NCBI GenBank assembly: GCA_937899995.1
Contig: CALCCK010000016.1
Location: forward strand, 1-45,008
Reading direction: 5' to 3'
Source of the DNA: an uncultured Gammaproteobacteria bacterium
GTDB lineage: Bacteria; Pseudomonadota; Gammaproteobacteria; PS1; Pseudothioglobaceae
DNA length: 45,008 bases
Position 1 is the stretch's first letter. Every line of letters begins with the position of its first letter. Shown piece after piece: positions 33,001 through 41,462 of this stretch. Position numbers and translations under genes: made by a program. The notes under the pieces were generated by a model. The model saw only the letters and a list, made by a program, of their open reading frames with translations. It was not told the origin of the DNA and made no database searches.

Positions 33001-34514
33001 CTCATCATGATATTTATTCTATTGAAGATTTATCACAACTCATTTTTGATCTTAAACGTTCAAATCCTGCTGCTCGAATCAGTGTGAAACTCGTGGCAGA
33101 AGTGGGTGTGGGTACGATTGCCGCTGGCGTGACCAAAGCCAAATCAGATCATATCGTTATTGCAGGTCATGATGGTGGTACTGGTGCATCACCACTAACT
33201 TCTATCAAACATGCGGGCTTACCATGGGAATTGGGATTAGCAGAAACTCACCAAACTTTAGTTATGAATGATCTACGTTCACGCGTAGTGATTCAAACAG
33301 ATGGCCAGTTAAAAACTGGCCGAGATGTGGCTATTGGTGTTTTACTCGGTGCTGAAGAATTCGGTTTCTCGACCGCACCACTTGTTACCATGGGTTGTAT
33401 CATGATGCGCAAGTGTCACCTTAATACTTGTCCGGTCGGTATTGCCACGCAAGACAAAGAACTGCGTAAGAAATTTACCGGCAAGCCAGAACATGTGGTG
33501 AATTACTTCTTCATGGTGGCTGAAGAATTGCGCCTAATCATGGCAGACCTTGGTTTTAAAACGGTTAATGAAATGGTTGGTCGTGTTGACATGTTAGAAA
33601 TGAACAAAGCCATTGACCACTGGAAACAAGGTTCAATCAATTTAGATGCTTTATTAACACCGGCGAAAAAACCAAATGCAGACACAGGTACTTATCAAAG
33701 TATCCTGCAAGACCATCAATTAGAATTACAAATCGACAACAACCTAATCGAGCAATCGAGAGCTGCTATCGAAGGTGGTGAATCCGTACAATTTGATTCA
33801 ATTATTACTAATATTGATCGTGCAGTTGGCGCGATGCTATCTTCACATGTGGTTAAAACTCGTGGTAGTAACAATCTAGATGAAGGCTCGATTCATATTA
33901 ATTTCAAAGGCTCTGCTGGTCAGTCTTTAGGTGCGTTCTTAGCACAAGGTATTACCTTAGAAGTTGAAGGCGATGCAAATGACTACGTTGGCAAAGGCTT
34001 GTCTGGTGGCCGTGTGATTGTTTACCCACCAAAAAATTCTACCTTCAAAGCAGAAGAACAAATCATTGCTGGTAACGTTTGTGGCTATGGTTCAACAGGT
34101 GGCGAAATGTACCTATCAGGCCGCGTGGCAGAACGCTTTTGCGTGCGTAACTCAGGTGTGGTTGCAGTGGTTGAAGGTGTGGGTGATCACGGTTGTGAAT
34201 ATATGACCGGTGGTCGTGCGATTATTTTGGGTGAAGTGGGTCGTAACTTTGGTGCTGGTATGAGTGGCGGTATTGCGTACATCTATAACCCGAATGATAC
34301 CTTTAAAAACATGGTTAACCCAATCATGGTAGATCTTGATCCAATGGACGATGAAGCACAAAAAGAGCTTTATCAATATGTATCAAACCATGCAAAATTT
34401 ACAGGATCTACTGTAGCGCAACGTATTGTTGACAACTGGAACGATGAGCTTAAACACTTTATTAAAGTCATGCCAAAAGACTATAAGCGCGTTCTACAAC
34501 AAAACATAAAATAA
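30015..34514 (+). CDS. gltB: Glutamate synthase (NADPH) large subunit
   Basis: A 1,499-residue enzyme that makes two glutamates from glutamine and 2-oxoglutarate. After a 23-residue propeptide, C24 in NCGIGFIA becomes the N-terminal nucleophile of the glutaminase domain. The central and FMN domains follow, with GEGGEDSKRW and the 3Fe-4S cysteines C1128, C1134 and C1139 in CIMMRKCHLNTC. The C-terminal GXGXG-repeat helix (GSAGQSLGAFLA onward) is complete. No gltD lies next to it; a terminator and a convergent gene follow, so the small subunit must be encoded elsewhere. Confidence 0.97.
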   Translation: MKEQLLHLPKPHGLYHPNNEKENCGIGFIAHIKGKSSYQITADALEMLTRMDHRGGCGCESNTGDGAGILTDIPHAFFVKEIKSNFNVDVEPGNYGIGNIFLPQDDNERTHCINVLEKSIEDEGQTLVGWRDVPVDADKADVGHTARESQPVIKQLIIASADGIDNKAFERALFVIRKHASNTIRTDESLSQALLFYVCSLSTTVIIYKGMLMGSQVLDFYTDLSNPEYATYLAMVHSRFSTNTFPSWDRAQPCRYMSHNGEINTRQGNYNKMRAREGVLESELFKDNLSKTLPVIETEVSDSGSFDNVLEFLMMNGRTLQEAVLMMIPEAWQNDDNMSDEKKAFYEYYSNVMEPWDGPASIAFTDGHYIGAVLDRNGLRPSRFYLTHDDRVIMASEVGVVDVETDNVKTKGRLRPGKMFLVDFDKGELVDDEAIKAEFAAQNPYQDWLNDQQIHLSELHCDQEAHGFHPESLIHRLNAFGYSTETLQFMLLPLVSELRDPVGSMGNDSALACLSDHSRIIYDYFKQLFAQVTNPAIDSIREEVVMSLRCSIGPEGNLLSNKAENAHRLVIEHPILTNEETAALRHCNHRGWTSKTIDITYDISEGKKVSELLDDICRQGSQAIKDGHSLVILSDRNVGENRAAISTLLASSALHRYLIASHERTQVGIIVETGEAREVHHFCLLTGFGVDAINPYLAFEALWQARRDGMIDIESDDAIIKAYRKGVGKGMLKVMAKMGISTLESYKGAQIFEAVGLAPEVMDKCFFETASRIKGVGFDILQLEVEKRHHHAYQSNDLDNLGHYHWRSGGEKHMWEPQTIANLQLAARNNDKEAYWAFSKRSNEEGTRNCTLRGLMSFKQGNPISIDEVEDIKEIVKRFATGAMSFGSISAESHESLAIAMNRIGGKSNTGEGGEDSKRWTPDANGDSRRSAIKQVASGRFGVTIDYLNNADEIQIKVAQGAKPGEGGELPGTKVDDVIAKIRHSTPGVGLISPPPHHDIYSIEDLSQLIFDLKRSNPAARISVKLVAEVGVGTIAAGVTKAKSDHIVIAGHDGGTGASPLTSIKHAGLPWELGLAETHQTLVMNDLRSRVVIQTDGQLKTGRDVAIGVLLGAEEFGFSTAPLVTMGCIMMRKCHLNTCPVGIATQDKELRKKFTGKPEHVVNYFFMVAEELRLIMADLGFKTVNEMVGRVDMLEMNKAIDHWKQGSINLDALLTPAKKPNADTGTYQSILQDHQLELQIDNNLIEQSRAAIEGGESVQFDSIITNIDRAVGAMLSSHVVKTRGSNNLDEGSIHINFKGSAGQSLGAFLAQGITLEVEGDANDYVGKGLSGGRVIVYPPKNSTFKAEEQIIAGNVCGYGSTGGEMYLSGRVAERFCVRNSGVVAVVEGVGDHGCEYMTGGRAIILGEVGRNFGAGMSGGIAYIYNPNDTFKNMVNPIMVDLDPMDDEAQKELYQYVSNHAKFTGSTVAQRIVDNWNDELKHFIKVMPKDYKRVLQQNIK

Positions 34515-34520
34515 TCCAAT

Positions 34521-34550
34521 AAAAAAGGCTGTAAATACAGCCTTTTTTGA
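34521..34550. terminator. Bidirectional rho-independent terminator
   Basis: A perfect 12-bp stem (34521-34532 and 34537-34548), with core GGCTGT/ACAGCC, a four-base loop AAAT and A/T tails on both sides. It can end gltB (+) and the lipoprotein gene (-). Confidence 0.93.
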
Positions 34551-34569
34551 ATAACAATCTAAATGTATT

Positions 34570-34752
34570 TTATATGGGTATTAAATCAATAACATCGGCC
34601 GTTTGATCAATCACTGCGTCAACGCTTTCACCTACTACTGGAATAACTGAAATTACCGCGCCGGTTATACGCATGGGCACTGTCACTACTTTTGTCAACA
34701 CACAGCCTGACAATATAATCAATGTAAATAATAATGATGTAATTCTTAGCAT
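34570..34752 (-). CDS. Small predicted lipoprotein
   Basis: A 60-residue protein with a short signal peptide and lipobox LSGC (C17), so it should be lipidated and anchored to the outer or inner membrane. The mature part, about 44 residues, has VTVPMRITGAVISVIPVVG followed by DAVIDQTADVIDLIPI. I think it belongs to a family of tiny uncharacterised lipoproteins (possibly DUF6726), but this is from memory. It starts two bases after folA on the same strand, so it is probably co-transcribed with folA. Confidence 0.75.
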   Translation of the reverse strand: MLRITSLLFTLIILSGCVLTKVVTVPMRITGAVISVIPVVGESVDAVIDQTADVIDLIPI

Positions 34753-34754
34753 TT

Positions 34755-35240
34755 TTAATTTCTCTGCAAAATAATAAAGTGATAAGTATGACGATTTTTT
34801 TCATCTGGTGTGTGTGATTCTCGGCTAATTTCACTAAATTGAGATCGGTCAAATTTAGGAAAATGTGCATCACCTTCATATTCGCCTTCGATTTGCGTAA
34901 TATAAAGTCGATCAGCACTCGGAAGCATTTGTTCATAAAAAGAGGCACCACCCATCACCATCACTTCATTATCATCTTTGGTCAACTCTAATGCAGCATC
35001 AATACTACCCACCACCTCACAGCCTTCAGCTTCAAATTCAGTATTACGACTGACCACTACATTGCGACGATTTGGCAGTGGTCTACCAATCGACTCATAG
35101 GTTTTACGCCCCATCAGTACGGTTTTTCCTGTCGTGGTTTTTTTAAAATAACCTAAATCAGCAGGTAGGTGCCAAGGCAAAGCATTGTCTTTGCCAATCA
35201 ACTGATTGTCATCCATTGCTACAATAATTGATAATCGCAT
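34755..35240 (-). CDS. folA: Dihydrofolate reductase
   Basis: A 161-residue enzyme that reduces dihydrofolate to tetrahydrofolate with NADPH. Catalytic D28 lies in LPWHLPADLGYFKK; the NADPH-binding GRKTYESIGRPLPNR and VMVMGGASFYEQML blocks are intact. Length matches E. coli FolA (159). It is divergent from maf, and the small lipoprotein gene follows it. Confidence 0.96.
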   Translation of the reverse strand: MRLSIIVAMDDNQLIGKDNALPWHLPADLGYFKKTTTGKTVLMGRKTYESIGRPLPNRRNVVVSRNTEFEAEGCEVVGSIDAALELTKDDNEVMVMGGASFYEQMLPSADRLYITQIEGEYEGDAHFPKFDRSQFSEISRESHTPDEKNRHTYHFIILQRN

Positions 35241-35296
35241 AGAAGAAGTTCTAATAAAGTAAAATGAATCTTATTTTACAAATACTGGAAACACTC

Positions 35297-35893
35297 GTGT
35301 CATTAATTCTTGCTTCATCTTCACCTTTTCGAAAAGAACTACTTACTAAGCTTGGGTTAGATTTTTTAACGCATGCACCCGATATTGACGAATCAAGAAA
35401 AGACAGTGAAACACCGGAACAACTGGTATATCGCTTAGCTGAAGAAAAGGCAGCTGAAGTCGCTAAAACACATAGCGGACTTATCATAGCCTCAGACCAG
35501 GTAGCCACACTGGGTAGTGGTACGCACGTTGATGATAAGATCTTAACCAAACCGCACACCCATGAAAATGCCATAAAACAACTTCAACAAAGTTCTGGAA
35601 ATATAGTGACATTTGTCACCAGTTTGACACTTTTAAATACAAATACCAACAATATACAAACAATTGTTGAAACATTTAAAGTGGTTTTTAAAATTTTAAC
35701 CACCAAACAAATTGACAACTATTTAAAAAAAGAACAACCTTACAACTGTGCAGGTAGTTTTAAATCTGAAGCGTTGGGCATTAGTCTTTTTGAGCGCTTA
35801 GAGGGGGATGATCCTAACACACTGATCGGCTTACCATTGATTCAGCTCATCAAAATGCTAGAGAACGAAGGCGTGGATATCCTAACAAATTAG
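35297..35893 (+). CDS. maf: Maf family nucleotide pyrophosphatase (YceF-like)
   Basis: A 198-residue house-cleaning pyrophosphatase that hydrolyses non-canonical or modified nucleoside triphosphates; the YceF branch prefers m7GTP (established for E. coli). The N-terminus LILASSSPFRKELL and the catalytic D67 in IASDQVA are present, then SFKSEALG and GLPL near the end. An ATG at 35264 would add 11 residues absent from relatives. The GTG at 35297 has GGAA seven bases upstream and gives the family start, so I chose it. It ends two bases before mfd. Confidence 0.88.
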   Translation: MSLILASSSPFRKELLTKLGLDFLTHAPDIDESRKDSETPEQLVYRLAEEKAAEVAKTHSGLIIASDQVATLGSGTHVDDKILTKPHTHENAIKQLQQSSGNIVTFVTSLTLLNTNTNNIQTIVETFKVVFKILTTKQIDNYLKKEQPYNCAGSFKSEALGISLFERLEGDDPNTLIGLPLIQLIKMLENEGVDILTN

Positions 35894-35895
35894 TA

Positions 35896-38800
35896 ATGCC
35901 ACAACTCTATCTGCAGGATTCTGCACCATTTAAATCTGGACAAAAATTTTATTGGGGCTCGCTCTACGGTAGTGCGCAAGCGCTCGCACTGATTGAATTT
36001 GCCAAAGCGCAAGACCGAGTGGTTTTGGTTATTGCCAATGATATTGTGCATTTTAACCATCTAATTAAATCGCTTAATTTTTACAATGATGACCTTAATA
36101 TTTTACGGTTTGATAACTGGGAGGTCTTAGCCTTTGATCATTTTTCCCCGCATCCAGATATCACCTCAAGTCGACTTAGCACACTAGCTAAATTACCAAG
36201 CCTAACCAAGGGTATTGTTATTACCACGTTAGAGTCTTTATCTCAACAGTTATGTCCATTAGAATTCAGCCAAAAATACAGCTTTAGTTTGCAAATAGGT
36301 GATGTGATCGACATTCATAGCTTTACTGAAAAATTACTAAAAATTGGCTATAACCGAGTTACCACAGTTATGGAGCATGGTGAGTTTAGCGTTAAAGGCT
36401 CGCTAATTGATCTTTATCCAATGGGAGCGAAGTCTCCTTACCGGATTGATTTATTCGACCAAGAAATTGACTCTATTCGCACATTTGACACCTCAACACA
36501 ACGATCAGTCGATGTGACGACTAACGCCCTCTCTCTATTGCCAGCCAGAGAGTTCTCAACAGATGAAGAAAGCCTTGAGCTTTTTAAACAGAACTATCTA
36601 AGCGCTTTTAATCATACGGATGACTTTATCTATACTGAAGTTAGTGAATCACGCCTGCCTGGTGGTATTGAGTTTTATTCGTCATTATTTTTTACGCATA
36701 CCAATACCTTGTTTGACTACTTAGCAGACAATACTATTATTGCATATTATCAAGGTTTTAGTGATTTAGCCGATATAACCTTTGCTGAAATTCACGATAG
36801 GCACCAGCAAGCCAGTCATAATTTAGATAGGCCACCATTGCCGCTTGAACAAGTATTTTTAAGCAAAGAACAACTGTTTATTCAAATTAAGCAACGACAA
36901 CAGCTGGTCATTGGCGCTTCAAAATTAGAAGAAAAACCTGGCAAACTGAACTTTACTAGCAAGTTATTACCGCCTTTAAATATTGATGCCCAAGCCAAGC
37001 ATCCACTGGCCAAATTTTTAAATTTCTCTAAAAAGTTTAAAGGCAAAATACTCATTGTCTGTGAATCAGAAGGTCGACAAAGCGTACTAACTGATCTACT
37101 TAATAATCACGATTTAGCGCCAGTCAATATTGATCATTGGCATGCATTCATACAGGGTGAACAAGAACTCTATATTACCAATGCTGATCTTAGTGATGGC
37201 TTGCTCACAGAAGACATTGCTGTTATCACTGAGGTAAATCTATTTGGCGCTGATGTGGTTAAACAACAAAGGCGTCGTCGTGCAAAGCACAAAGACTTTG
37301 ATGAGGCGATTAAATCCCTAGTAGAGCTCCAAATCGGCGACCCAATTGTGCACGAAAGTTATGGTGTGGGCCGTTATCTAGGTTTAAAAACTCAAAGTTT
37401 TGATGGTCTAGCGCAAGACTTCTTAATGCTAGAATATGCCAATGGTTCTAAGCTTATGGTGCCTATGACTTCGCTCAATTTAATTTCTCGTTATTCAGGC
37501 GCATCCCCAGACAGTGCACCTTTGCATAAACTTGGCACCAACCAATGGACCAAGGCCAAGCAAAAAGCCCATGAGGCGTTGCATGATATTGCTGCTGAAT
37601 TATTAGAGATTTACGCCAAGCGCCAATCACAAACTGGCTTTGCTTTCCCAGAACCGAGTGATGCTTATACCTCCTTTGTCTCGAGCTTCCCGTTTGAAGA
37701 AACCCCAGATCAGCTTAAAACCATGTGTGAGGTTTTGGCTGATATGCAATCTAGACGTCCAATGGACCGGCTGGTGTGTGGTGATGTAGGCTTTGGAAAA
37801 ACTGAAATCGCCATGCGCGCGGCATTCTTGGCAGTTGATTCTGGCAAACAAGTGGTGATATTGGTACCCACTACGCTCTTAGCTAACCAACACCTGCAGT
37901 CATTCAAAGATCGTTTTATCAATTATCCAATTGAAATTGCTGCACTTTCAAGGTTTCAAACACCTAAAGAACAAACACAAATTAAAGCAAAATTACAAAG
38001 TGGCAGAATCGATATTGTTATCGGTACGCACAAGCTCATTCAAGGCAGCATTAAATACCAAGATTTGGGCTTAGTGATTATTGATGAAGAGCACCGATTT
38101 GGCGTTAAACAAAAAGAAACCCTAAAGAAACTGCGTGGCCAAAGTGATATCCTCACCATGACAGCTACACCAATTCCACGCACACTAAATATGGCGCTTG
38201 GATCACTTAGGGAGCTGTCGATCATTGCTACACCACCACAAGGGCGTAGCGCCATACAAACCTTTGTTGATGAGTGGGATGATGACACCATTAAAGAAGC
38301 TTGTTCCCGAGAACTACATCGTGGCGGTCAGATATTTGTTCTGCATAATGAAATTGATTCTATTGATAATATGGCAGAAAACTTAAAAACTTTAATGCCA
38401 AATATTCAAGTGCGTATCGCCCATGGGCAAATGCCTACTCGTGAGTTAGAACGCATCATGAGTGATTTTTACCATGGTCGTTTTCAAATATTAGTTTGTA
38501 CCACCATTATTGAAACAGGTATTGATATTCCTAATGCTAATACCATTATTATCAATAATGCACAAAACTTTGGCTTGGCACAGCTACACCAATTGCGAGG
38601 CCGCGTGGGCCGATCGCACCACAGAGCCTATGCTTATTTAGTAATTAAATCACACCAATCACTCAGTGCCAATGCCAAAAAACGCCTAGATGCAATTGAA
38701 TCCTTAGAAGAACTAGGCGCAGGGTTTATGCTTGCCAATCATGATTTAGAAATCCGTGGTGCGGGAGATTTACTCGGTGATAATCAGTCAGGAAAAATTA

Positions 38801-39330
38801 GTGAGATTGGTTTTAATTTATATCATGATTTACTCAAGCGTACTATTGATGCCATGCGCGCTGGCAAGAAAATTAATTTGGATGACCCGATTAATCATGA
38901 AATCGAAATTGATACTGGGCTTGGGTGCATCATTCCTGAGACTTATCTCGGCGACGTGCACGAACGCTTAGTCTTATACAAACGCATTGCCAACGCTAAA
39001 GATAATGATGAATTGAAAGACTTACAAATCGAGATGATTGATCGTTTTGGCCTATTGCCAGATCCGACTAAAAATCTATTTGCCGCCACGAGGTTAAAAC
39101 TTTTTTCGGAAAAAATCGGAATTGACAAAATTAGTCTATATGATGACAAGGCGCATCTAACTTTTTCAGATAAAACCACGGTTGAGCCAATCAAAATTAT
39201 TAATCTAATCCAGCAGAAGCCTCAAGTTTATCAACTTAAAGGACAGAATCAACTAATTTATAAAGAGAACATGCCTGATGATATCAGACGCATTGAGCAG
39301 GTGAGTGATTTACTCAATAAACTAGTTTAG
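35896..39330 (+). CDS. mfd: Transcription-repair coupling factor
   Basis: A 1,144-residue ATP-dependent translocase that removes stalled RNA polymerase and recruits UvrA. It has the N-terminal UvrB-like domains, a RNA-polymerase-interaction/CarD-like domain (about 475-545, starting QIGDPIVHESYGVGRYLGL), and the helicase core. The core has Walker A GDVGFGKTE (629-637), DEEHR (730-734), TATPIPRT and GRVGRS. A C-terminal TRCF domain follows. Length equals E. coli Mfd (1,148) within a few residues. Its end overlaps the convergent membrane-protein gene by nine bases. Confidence 0.97.
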   Translation: MPQLYLQDSAPFKSGQKFYWGSLYGSAQALALIEFAKAQDRVVLVIANDIVHFNHLIKSLNFYNDDLNILRFDNWEVLAFDHFSPHPDITSSRLSTLAKLPSLTKGIVITTLESLSQQLCPLEFSQKYSFSLQIGDVIDIHSFTEKLLKIGYNRVTTVMEHGEFSVKGSLIDLYPMGAKSPYRIDLFDQEIDSIRTFDTSTQRSVDVTTNALSLLPAREFSTDEESLELFKQNYLSAFNHTDDFIYTEVSESRLPGGIEFYSSLFFTHTNTLFDYLADNTIIAYYQGFSDLADITFAEIHDRHQQASHNLDRPPLPLEQVFLSKEQLFIQIKQRQQLVIGASKLEEKPGKLNFTSKLLPPLNIDAQAKHPLAKFLNFSKKFKGKILIVCESEGRQSVLTDLLNNHDLAPVNIDHWHAFIQGEQELYITNADLSDGLLTEDIAVITEVNLFGADVVKQQRRRRAKHKDFDEAIKSLVELQIGDPIVHESYGVGRYLGLKTQSFDGLAQDFLMLEYANGSKLMVPMTSLNLISRYSGASPDSAPLHKLGTNQWTKAKQKAHEALHDIAAELLEIYAKRQSQTGFAFPEPSDAYTSFVSSFPFEETPDQLKTMCEVLADMQSRRPMDRLVCGDVGFGKTEIAMRAAFLAVDSGKQVVILVPTTLLANQHLQSFKDRFINYPIEIAALSRFQTPKEQTQIKAKLQSGRIDIVIGTHKLIQGSIKYQDLGLVIIDEEHRFGVKQKETLKKLRGQSDILTMTATPIPRTLNMALGSLRELSIIATPPQGRSAIQTFVDEWDDDTIKEACSRELHRGGQIFVLHNEIDSIDNMAENLKTLMPNIQVRIAHGQMPTRELERIMSDFYHGRFQILVCTTIIETGIDIPNANTIIINNAQNFGLAQLHQLRGRVGRSHHRAYAYLVIKSHQSLSANAKKRLDAIESLEELGAGFMLANHDLEIRGAGDLLGDNQSGKISEIGFNLYHDLLKRTIDAMRAGKKINLDDPINHEIEIDTGLGCIIPETYLGDVHERLVLYKRIANAKDNDELKDLQIEMIDRFGLLPDPTKNLFAATRLKLFSEKIGIDKISLYDDKAHLTFSDKTTVEPIKIINLIQQKPQVYQLKGQNQLIYKENMPDDIRRIEQVSDLLNKLV

Positions 39331-39891
39331 TTTATTCCTAATGATTACTGGTAAGAAAATCTTAACAATCAAGAATACAAACACCAGACCACCCAAGATA
39401 TCGCCTGTTAGATAACTCAGTATAAACTGTAATGCATCCACCTCTTTGCCATCAACACCCTTAACTTTGTCAACAAATAAGAAAAATTTAGCTAACGTAT
39501 TAATCAATGACGACAATATCACCAAAAAAATAATATGTCCATAGACAAGCTTGTCATCTTTAAAGAAATTGGATAAATGGAAGATCCTCATGATACTAAT
39601 AGCCGCCATAGGCGCCAAGACACCTGCCATAGTACCGATTGGCCCATAGAAAGTATTACCATTCCAACTGTCATATAGCAATACACCACTCATTAACGAA
39701 CCCAGTAGTACACCCGGAAACGCCCAAAAGCCAAATATTAAAAACGCCAAAATTTTCGCACCCATTGGCAACCATAGATAATTTCCAATAGTAATATCGC
39801 CAGCGTCAAAATGTGACATTAGGTCAGAGGTTAAAAAAACGACTACGGCAGTAATAATAGTTGTTTTAATGAATGTTGATGTATCTATCAT
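39322..39891 (-). CDS. Small MASE1-like membrane protein (third of a tandem set)
   Basis: A 189-residue protein with about six hydrophobic segments and no soluble domain. The segment NYLWLPMGAKILAFLIFG...FPGVLLGS (37-62) and the end SYLTGDILGGLVFVF are shared, position for position, with the gene at 40502-41056. Both resemble parts of the MASE1 sensory membrane domain (a P-G-A motif, then G-PG, then a GD.LG near the end), but there is no kinase, GGDEF or EAL output. The start ATG lies nine bases after the preceding gene. Function is unknown. Confidence 0.75.
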   Translation of the reverse strand: MIDTSTFIKTTIITAVVVFLTSDLMSHFDAGDITIGNYLWLPMGAKILAFLIFGFWAFPGVLLGSLMSGVLLYDSWNGNTFYGPIGTMAGVLAPMAAISIMRIFHLSNFFKDDKLVYGHIIFLVILSSLINTLAKFFLFVDKVKGVDGKEVDALQFILSYLTGDILGGLVFVFLIVKIFLPVIIRNKLN

Positions 39892-39899
39892 ATTAAATC

Positions 39900-40463
39900 T
39901 TAGACTAAGAATGAATTAGCTCTTTTAAAATAAGTAATAATTTTAATCACGCAATAAACTATGACTAAAGTTCCTATTAAGTCTAATGTAAATAATGTAT
40001 AAAAATAGTCAGCTATGTCAGGTACTGCAACTTTCTCAATTAAAACTACGCCTGTAAAGAGTTTAAATATCGAACAAAATAACGCTTGAATGGCGGTCAA
40101 GAATAATATCTGTTTGAAGGTTAAGGACGTAATAGTGGAAATATGGATTTTTTTAAAAGAAGACATTATAAACAAGGATAATGAAGGTGCAAATGTACAT
40201 GTAAAAATGGACATTGCCGACTCTACAACAAGGATATTGGTCTGCTGTTTAAATATTAGAATACTAACAGTAATTGCAATAAGCACACCAGGAATCATGC
40301 GAAGACCAAATAGAACATAGCATAAGAGAGCAGCACCGCCAATTAGATTTATATTAACAACTGCCCACTGCTTTTCGAATAATACTGACGCATAAGCAAA
40401 CACTAAAATTATTAAAAATGTAATACCGTTGCCTAATAAGGGTTCTTGAGAAGTGTGTTTCAT
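39900..40463 (-). CDS. Small membrane protein, diverged member of the tandem set
   Basis: A 187-residue protein with about six hydrophobic segments. It keeps the layout of its two neighbours but little sequence: GGAALLCYVLFGLRMIPGV (42-60) stands where they have LPxGAKIL.FLIFG....PGV. HIS-TSLTFKQILFL matches their HI.FL segment, and FTLDLIGTLVIVY stands for their GD.LGG end. Its size, order and spacing (8 and 38 bases to the neighbours) support one operon. Function is unknown. Confidence 0.7.
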   Translation of the reverse strand: MKHTSQEPLLGNGITFLIILVFAYASVLFEKQWAVVNINLIGGAALLCYVLFGLRMIPGVLIAITVSILIFKQQTNILVVESAMSIFTCTFAPSLSLFIMSSFKKIHISTITSLTFKQILFLTAIQALFCSIFKLFTGVVLIEKVAVPDIADYFYTLFTLDLIGTLVIVYCVIKIITYFKRANSFLV

Positions 40464-40501
40464 TGAGCAACTACATTACCTTATGGACTATATATAATTT
40501 T

Positions 40502-41056
40502 CTATGCTCTTACTGTCGACACAACAAAAGGTAATATTTTCAATACTATCCATATCACCACAATACCACCTAGCATATCACCTACTAAATAATGCGTTAG
40601 AAAGTCAACTGGATTTATACTAAATACTGAACTCTTGGCGTAGATGATAAATCGACTTATTGCATGAAGTATTGAAGTGAAGAAAATCAGAAATAAAATA
40701 TGTCTGAAATTAATTTTCTCTAATTGAGAATAATTGGCCACTTTGAAGTACTCCAATATCCATATCGAAGCAATGGGGGTGATTGCTCCCAATATGGCAC
40801 CGGCGGCACCCCAAACAAAATTACCACCCCACGAAGAAAACAAAACAACGCCACAGAAGACACAACTAAACATAACACCAGGCAAAACGTGTTTACCAAA
40901 AATTAAAAACACCAAGATCTTAGCGCCAATCGGTAAATATAAATACGAACCCACTTGCACATCAAAACCTGATAAATTTATCATGAGTATAGAAGATAAA
41001 AAAACAGCTATAAACGCAATTAAGTTATCAACAATAATACTTTTGGTGTTTTCCAT
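40502..41056 (-). CDS. Small MASE1-like membrane protein (first of a tandem set)
   Basis: A 184-residue protein with six predicted membrane segments at about 9-27, 38-53, 56-75, 79-101, 118-138 and 155-178. Shared with the gene at 39322-39891 are YLPIGAKILVFLIFG, PGV, SWxGN, a glycine-rich fourth segment, HI.FL and YLVGDMLGGIV. The charged residues inside membranes (the K of GAK and the D of GDMLGG) are conserved in both, which suggests a binding or transport role and not mere anchoring. GGAAAAC lies before the ATG. It follows the winged-helix gene by 114 bases. Confidence 0.75.
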   Translation of the reverse strand: MENTKSIIVDNLIAFIAVFLSSILMINLSGFDVQVGSYLYLPIGAKILVFLIFGKHVLPGVMFSCVFCGVVLFSSWGGNFVWGAAGAILGAITPIASIWILEYFKVANYSQLEKINFRHILFLIFFTSILHAISRFIIYAKSSVFSINPVDFLTHYLVGDMLGGIVVIWIVLKILPFVVSTVRA

Positions 41057-41170
41057 TTATAGTTTTCCATAAATTAAATATATTTATTTTTTTCTAAAAA
41101 TGTCGATTAAACTTTACCGTACTTTTACTTAACAACCCATAAAGACCTTCTTTTGGTGTTATTAATAATT

Positions 41171-41452
41171 TTAATTATTATAGGTAAGAATCATCGAACG
41201 TCTATCATGCTTCGATTGATTAGCACTAATAACGTCATCAGCCAACAAAACACCCACGGCCCTTTTGATGGTAGACAGCGAAAATTTAGAAAAATATTGG
41301 TTTTTAGTAACAGTTGTAATAGTTACATCTTTTTGATGTATGACAAACTCTAAAACTGCTTTTTCTACTTCTGAAAACTGATCAAAGCCCAATTCACGCT
41401 CATAATTATCCAACGACTCTCTTAGTTCAAATAATTTCATTAACGAACCCAT
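41171..41452 (-). CDS. Small winged-helix (MarR-like) regulator
   Basis: A 93-residue protein that looks like a compact winged-helix DNA-binding domain: FSEVEKAVLEFVI (helix), VTKNQYFSKFSLSTIKRAVGVLLADDVIS (helix-turn-helix), and a basic wing QSKHDRRSMILTYN. I chose the ATG at 41452 because GGGGAG sits five bases before it. Earlier in-frame ATGs at 41485 and 41470 lie inside a pentanucleotide repeat and lack a ribosome site. It lies upstream of, and parallel to, the three membrane-protein genes and may regulate them. Confidence 0.65.
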   Translation of the reverse strand: MGSLMKLFELRESLDNYERELGFDQFSEVEKAVLEFVIHQKDVTITTVTKNQYFSKFSLSTIKRAVGVLLADDVISANQSKHDRRSMILTYNN

Positions 41453-41462
41453 AAAAACTCCC

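Noticed and set aside
41163-41180. A/T palindrome TAATAATT-TT-AATTATTA at the end of the winged-helix gene.
   Set aside because: Pure A/T and very common by chance at this composition; too weak for a terminator.
41153-41353. 66-codon frame on + opposite the winged-helix gene.
   Set aside because: Shadow of the better-supported gene with a GGGGAG ribosome site.
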